Origin: an uncultured Lachnospiraceae bacterium
Lineage (GTDB): Bacteria; Bacillota_A; Clostridia; Lachnospirales; Lachnospiraceae
Length of the DNA: 8,672 nt
Direction: 5' to 3'
Assembly (NCBI GenBank): GCA_910585655.1
Contig: CAJUFW010000147.1
Location: 1-8,672 of the forward strand
Shown: positions 5,815-8,672 of the stretch, one piece after another
Layout of the letters: each line of letters starts with the position of its first letter
How positions within the stretch are numbered: the first letter of the stretch is position 1
Notes under the pieces: generated by a model
What the model saw: only the letters and a program-made list of their open reading frames with translations
Told to the model about the DNA's origin: nothing
The model's database searches: none
Position numbers and translations under genes: made by a program

Positions 5815-6537
5815 CTATGCCCCTGTTCCGATACAAAGGCACAGCAGATACACGCTCCTTACCCCAGCCTGCCGCAATACTTTGGAACAAGCCTCCGCCG
5901 TACTGCCTGTCGTATAAATATCGTCCACGAGCAATACTCTTGCAGGTGGATTCTCTCCTTGCCGGCTGCGTAAATCAATGGAAAATGCTTTCTGAACATT
6001 CTGCTGCCTCTCCTGTAAGCCCAGTTCCTTTTGCGGTCTGGTTCCTTTACTCCGAACCAAAAAATCCGTCACCAACGGAAGACCAAGCCCCTTTGCCACT
6101 CCGGCTGCCAGCAGCTCTGCCTGGTTATAGCCACGCTCCTGTCGTCTGACTTTGTAAAGCGGGACCGGAATTACTGCTTCTAGTCTCAGAGCCTGAAGCT
6201 GTCTTTGATATTCCTCCAGCAGCTGCTCTACATAAAAATCGGCGTATTCCTGTCTGCCCTTATACTTAAACTCCTGAATCGAACGCTTCATCCGCGCGTC
6301 ATACTGCCACAAGGCAAAGCCCCGTTCATAGGAAAACTTCCGTACCGTACAGTCCGGGCAGTAGACCTTTTCCTCCTGCTCCAGTTCCTTTCCGCAGCGA
6401 AAGCATTTGGCACCGGAAAGTCTTCGCTGCCGCTTTTTACAAGGAGGGCAAGCCAGCTCCCCTCTTGGTAGGGCAATCCCCCCACACAGCGGGCAACGCC
6501 TTGGATAAAGCCATTCTACTACTGTCTCCCACAACAT
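5815..6537 (-). CDS. comFC: ComF family protein (ComFC/GntX), zinc ribbon plus phosphoribosyltransferase fold
   Basis: A cytoplasmic protein of the ComFC family, needed for uptake or processing of transforming single-stranded DNA in competent bacteria and very widely kept in others. 240 residues. The N-terminal zinc region has eight cysteines in four pairs: 15/18, 30/33, 45/48 and 60/63. The phosphoribosyltransferase domain follows, with IPVPLYKVRRQERGYNQAELLA (123-144) and the PRPP-binding signature VLLVDDIYTTGST (201-213). The ATG fits the family's usual N-terminus (MLWETVVEWLYPRRCPLCG), though no strong ribosome binding site precedes it (only AGAAG nearby). It has its own promoter at 6603-6631, is 102 bases after recD2, and is followed by yvyF as in B. 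subtilis. No other competence gene is in the window, so transformability cannot be concluded. Confidence 0.93.
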   Translation of the reverse strand: MLWETVVEWLYPRRCPLCGGIALPRGELACPPCKKRQRRLSGAKCFRCGKELEQEEKVYCPDCTVRKFSYERGFALWQYDARMKRSIQEFKYKGRQEYADFYVEQLLEEYQRQLQALRLEAVIPVPLYKVRRQERGYNQAELLAAGVAKGLGLPLVTDFLVRSKGTRPQKELGLQERQQNVQKAFSIDLRSRQGENPPARVLLVDDIYTTGSTAEACSKVLRQAGVRSVYLLCLCIGTGA

Positions 6538-6602
6538 CGCCGTTTCTTCTGTCTTTGTCCGCTCTGTCAGAACCCTATCTTGTTCTGGTAAATCCTGTTT
6601 TT

Positions 6603-6631
6603 ATTTTAGCACAATCTATCCGTATAGTCAA
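6603..6631 (-). promoter_or_regulatory. Sigma-A promoter of comFC-yvyF
   Basis: On the minus strand: -35 TTGACT (6626-6631), 17-base spacer, -10 TAAAAT (6603-6608). It sits directly after the recD2 stop codon, giving a leader of about 60 bases. A small 5-bp hairpin (6633-6646, GCTGT-AAAA-ACAGC) overlaps the recD2 stop just upstream; it is too short to count as a terminator. Confidence 0.75.
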
Positions 6632-6639
6632 AGCTGTTT

Positions 6640-8672
6640 TTACAGCATCTCCCGGATACAGCCTGCCAAACCGGAATAGCGTTTCATTTCACTGACATTT
6701 TCGATCATATGCTGCACCATCGTCTCACTCCCTACGATGGTGACGCATTGCTTGGCACGGGTAACGGCAGTATAAAGAAGATTCCGGTTAAACAGCATCC
6801 GCGGTCCGCTTAAAATCGGCAATACCACTGCCGGATATTCACTTCCCTGGGATTTGTGTATCGTAATCGCATAGGCTAATTCCAGCTCGTCCAACTGGGA
6901 AAACGGATACTCTACCTGCTTTCCCTCTTCAAATTCTACCGTCATCGTCTCTGCAAAGGAATTGATTTGGCGCACCACTCCGGCGTCTCCGTTAAAAATC
7001 CCCATCCCGCTCTCGATTACCGTTCCATGAGGACTGCGGATTTCCCACGCCAACTGATAGTTGTTTCGGATCTGCATCACTTTGTCGCCTTCGCGGAACA
7101 GACCGTCCCCTACTTCACGCTCCTGTTTATCGGGCGCAGGCGGGTTCAAATATTTTTGCAGCAGCCTGTTTAAATGCTCTACTCCAAGCTCCCCTTTTCG
7201 CATCGGAGTAAGAACCTGGATATCAAACACATCAGCGTTTACATATTTTGGCATTTTCTCCTGCACCAGGCTTAAAATAACCCGTTGAATCAAAAGCGTA
7301 TCCGAACGTTTGAGCAAAAAGAAATCCTTGCTCTGGTTATTTAGTACAAGCTGCTCACCCCGATGGATTTTATGGGCATTGACAATGATATCGCTTTCTG
7401 CCGCCTGCCGGAAAATCTTATTGAGCATCACCACCTGAAAAGCATGGGATTCTATCATATCCCGTAACACGTTTCCCGGTCCCACAGAAGGAAGCTGGTT
7501 GACATCGCCTGCCAAAATCAGCCTCGTCCCTACCGGAATCGCCTTTAATAAGGCGTACATCAGCGTAATGTCCACCATAGACATCTCATCTATCATAATC
7601 ACATCGGCTTCTAGCGGGTTCATTTCGTTCCGTTCAAAATTCATACGATTCTGTTCTTTTTGCTCGGCGATCGCCTCCGGGCTTCCAGTCAGCTCTAACA
7701 AGCGATGGATGGTCTGGGCATCATGCTTTGTCGCTTCCTGCATTCTTTTGGCGGCACGCCCCGTCGGCGCTGCTAAAAGAATCTCCATCTGCTCCGCCTC
7801 AAACAGCCGGATAATGGAATTGATGGTCGTCGTCTTACCGGTGCCGGGTCCTCCGCTGATGATCAACAGACCGTTTTTCACCGATTCCATCACCGCCTGT
7901 CTCTGCATCACTTCTAATTCCAGCCCGCTTTCTTCCTCGATCTCTGCCACTCGCCGCAGCAGCCTGTCTTCCTCGACTTCACAGGTAACGTTTAAATCGC
8001 AGAGCATCCGCGCCACGTTTAATTCCATATAATAAAAGCTGCTGTGATAAATTGCCTCTAAAACTTCCGGCTGTGTTTCCTCTTCGGCTGACTGTGTTTT
8101 TTCTCCGGTGGCAGGCAGCCGTTTTCGTACAATCCGCCGCTCCATTACCAGATCCGTCAGCAACTGCTCCAGCTCTTCGATTGGAACGCCCAGCAGCTCT
8201 TTCGCCTGCTGCTCCAAATCCTTACGCAGCAAATAAGTATGACCGTTTCCGGCAGCCCGCTGCAGCACATAGAGAAGCCCTGCCTTCAGCCGGTATTCGG
8301 AGTCCTGTCCGATCCCAAGCTTTCCGGCAATCTCGTCTGCCAGCTTAAAACCAATTCCATGTACCTCCTCTGCCAGACGGTACGGGTTCTGCCGCATTAC
8401 CTCGTACATTCTTGCTCCGTATTGCTTATAAATCTTGACTGCCAGGTTATTGGAAATTCCATATTTTTGCAGAAAGAGCATTGCTCCTCTCAGTTCCCGC
8501 TTTTCCTCGAACTGCTCGGCGATCTCTCTGGCTTTTCGTTCGCTGATACCCTTTACTTTAGAAAGGCATTCCGGCTCCTCCTCAATGATCCGGAACGTAT
8601 CCTCTCCGAATTTTTTGATAATCCGGGCTGCCAGCGCCGGACCGATCCCTTTGATTGCCCCGGAACCTAAAT
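6640..8672 (-). CDS. recD2: RecD2-type ATP-dependent 5'-3' DNA helicase, 5' end outside window
   Basis: A superfamily 1B DNA helicase acting in DNA repair and replication-fork maintenance without RecBC. 676 complete codons are visible and the frame is open to the window edge, so an internal ATG at 8481 is not the start; some tens of N-terminal residues are missing (family length about 720-800). Counting from the first complete codon: helix-hairpin-helix repeats KGIGPALAARIIKKFG (7-22), VKGISERKAREIAEQF (37-52) and GIGFKLADEIAGKLGI (105-120); Walker A GGPGTGKTT (273-281); motif Ia APTGRAAKRM; motif II IDEMSMVD (360-367); motif III LAGDVNQLPSVG; motif IV NKIFRQAAESDIIVNAHK; motif VI AITIHKSQGSEYP (601-613) and LLYTAVTRAK. 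All helicase motifs are intact. It stops at TAA (6640-6642), 102 bases before comFC on the same strand. Confidence 0.95.
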   Translation of the reverse strand, partial: LGSGAIKGIGPALAARIIKKFGEDTFRIIEEEPECLSKVKGISERKAREIAEQFEEKRELRGAMLFLQKYGISNNLAVKIYKQYGARMYEVMRQNPYRLAEEVHGIGFKLADEIAGKLGIGQDSEYRLKAGLLYVLQRAAGNGHTYLLRKDLEQQAKELLGVPIEELEQLLTDLVMERRIVRKRLPATGEKTQSAEEETQPEVLEAIYHSSFYYMELNVARMLCDLNVTCEVEEDRLLRRVAEIEEESGLELEVMQRQAVMESVKNGLLIISGGPGTGKTTTINSIIRLFEAEQMEILLAAPTGRAAKRMQEATKHDAQTIHRLLELTGSPEAIAEQKEQNRMNFERNEMNPLEADVIMIDEMSMVDITLMYALLKAIPVGTRLILAGDVNQLPSVGPGNVLRDMIESHAFQVVMLNKIFRQAAESDIIVNAHKIHRGEQLVLNNQSKDFFLLKRSDTLLIQRVILSLVQEKMPKYVNADVFDIQVLTPMRKGELGVEHLNRLLQKYLNPPAPDKQEREVGDGLFREGDKVMQIRNNYQLAWEIRSPHGTVIESGMGIFNGDAGVVRQINSFAETMTVEFEEGKQVEYPFSQLDELELAYAITIHKSQGSEYPAVVLPILSGPRMLFNRNLLYTAVTRAKQCVTIVGSETMVQHMIENVSEMKRYSGLAGCIREML

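Noticed and set aside
7499..8032. Ser/Ile-rich 177-codon plus-strand ORF over recD2
   Set aside because: Antisense shadow of the conserved helicase motifs; no plausible ribosome binding or family similarity seen.
8239..8670. Plus-strand ORF running to the right edge
   Set aside because: The minus strand here encodes the helix-hairpin-helix region of RecD2 without interruption.
1..8672. CRISPR arrays, insertion sequences, tRNA or rRNA genes, riboswitches, prophage or defence genes
   Set aside because: No regularly spaced repeats, transposase motifs, paired terminal repeats, tRNA-like cloverleafs or known aptamer cores were seen by eye; the window is nearly filled by recognisable chromosomal genes. 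A tRNAscan or Rfam search would settle small RNAs.

Overview
The window looks like ordinary chromosomal DNA from a member of the Lachnospiraceae or a close relative in the Clostridia. The grounds are a stand-alone acyl-ACP thioesterase of the type common in that family, an SH3/NlpC-P60 wall hydrolase with a GTG start, a comFC-yvyF pair, RecD2 rather than RecBCD-type RecD, good AGGAGG-type ribosome binding sites, consensus sigma-A promoters and a GC content that looks close to 50% by eye. This is inference from gene families; there is no rRNA or other direct taxonomic marker. Bases 1-35 are not biological: bases 3-35 match the Illumina TruSeq read-1 adapter, so the window begins at an untrimmed contig end.

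Layout. Bases 36-1377 (minus) hold a secreted NlpC/P60 peptidoglycan hydrolase cut off by the adapter just after its catalytic histidine. It has its own strong promoter (TTGACA-17-TAGAAT) and a WalR-like direct repeat in its leader. Upstream of it, 1569-3523 (minus) is a probable two-gene operon: a CPBP-family membrane protease followed by thioredoxin reductase (trxB), which has an unusual insertion of about 30 residues. A 151-base divergent promoter region (3524-3674) separates this from a plus-strand operon, 3675-5317: acyl-ACP thioesterase, then the three-S1-domain RNA-binding protein CvfB/YitL. That operon ends at an intrinsic terminator lying inside the 3' end of the convergent gene yvyF. 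The minus-strand block 5326-8672 reads recD2 (5' end outside the window), then comFC and yvyF; comFC has its own promoter just after the recD2 stop.

Functionally the genes fall into cell-envelope turnover (NlpC/P60), redox and membrane proteostasis (TrxB, CPBP), fatty-acid release plus RNA-level control (thioesterase, CvfB), and DNA repair or competence-type DNA processing (RecD2, ComFC, YvyF). I found no mobile element, CRISPR array, RNA gene, prophage or clearly new defence system. The most notable items are the adapter-derived contig end, the TrxB insertion, the back-to-back divergent promoters with dyad elements, and the convergent gene ends that share sequence.
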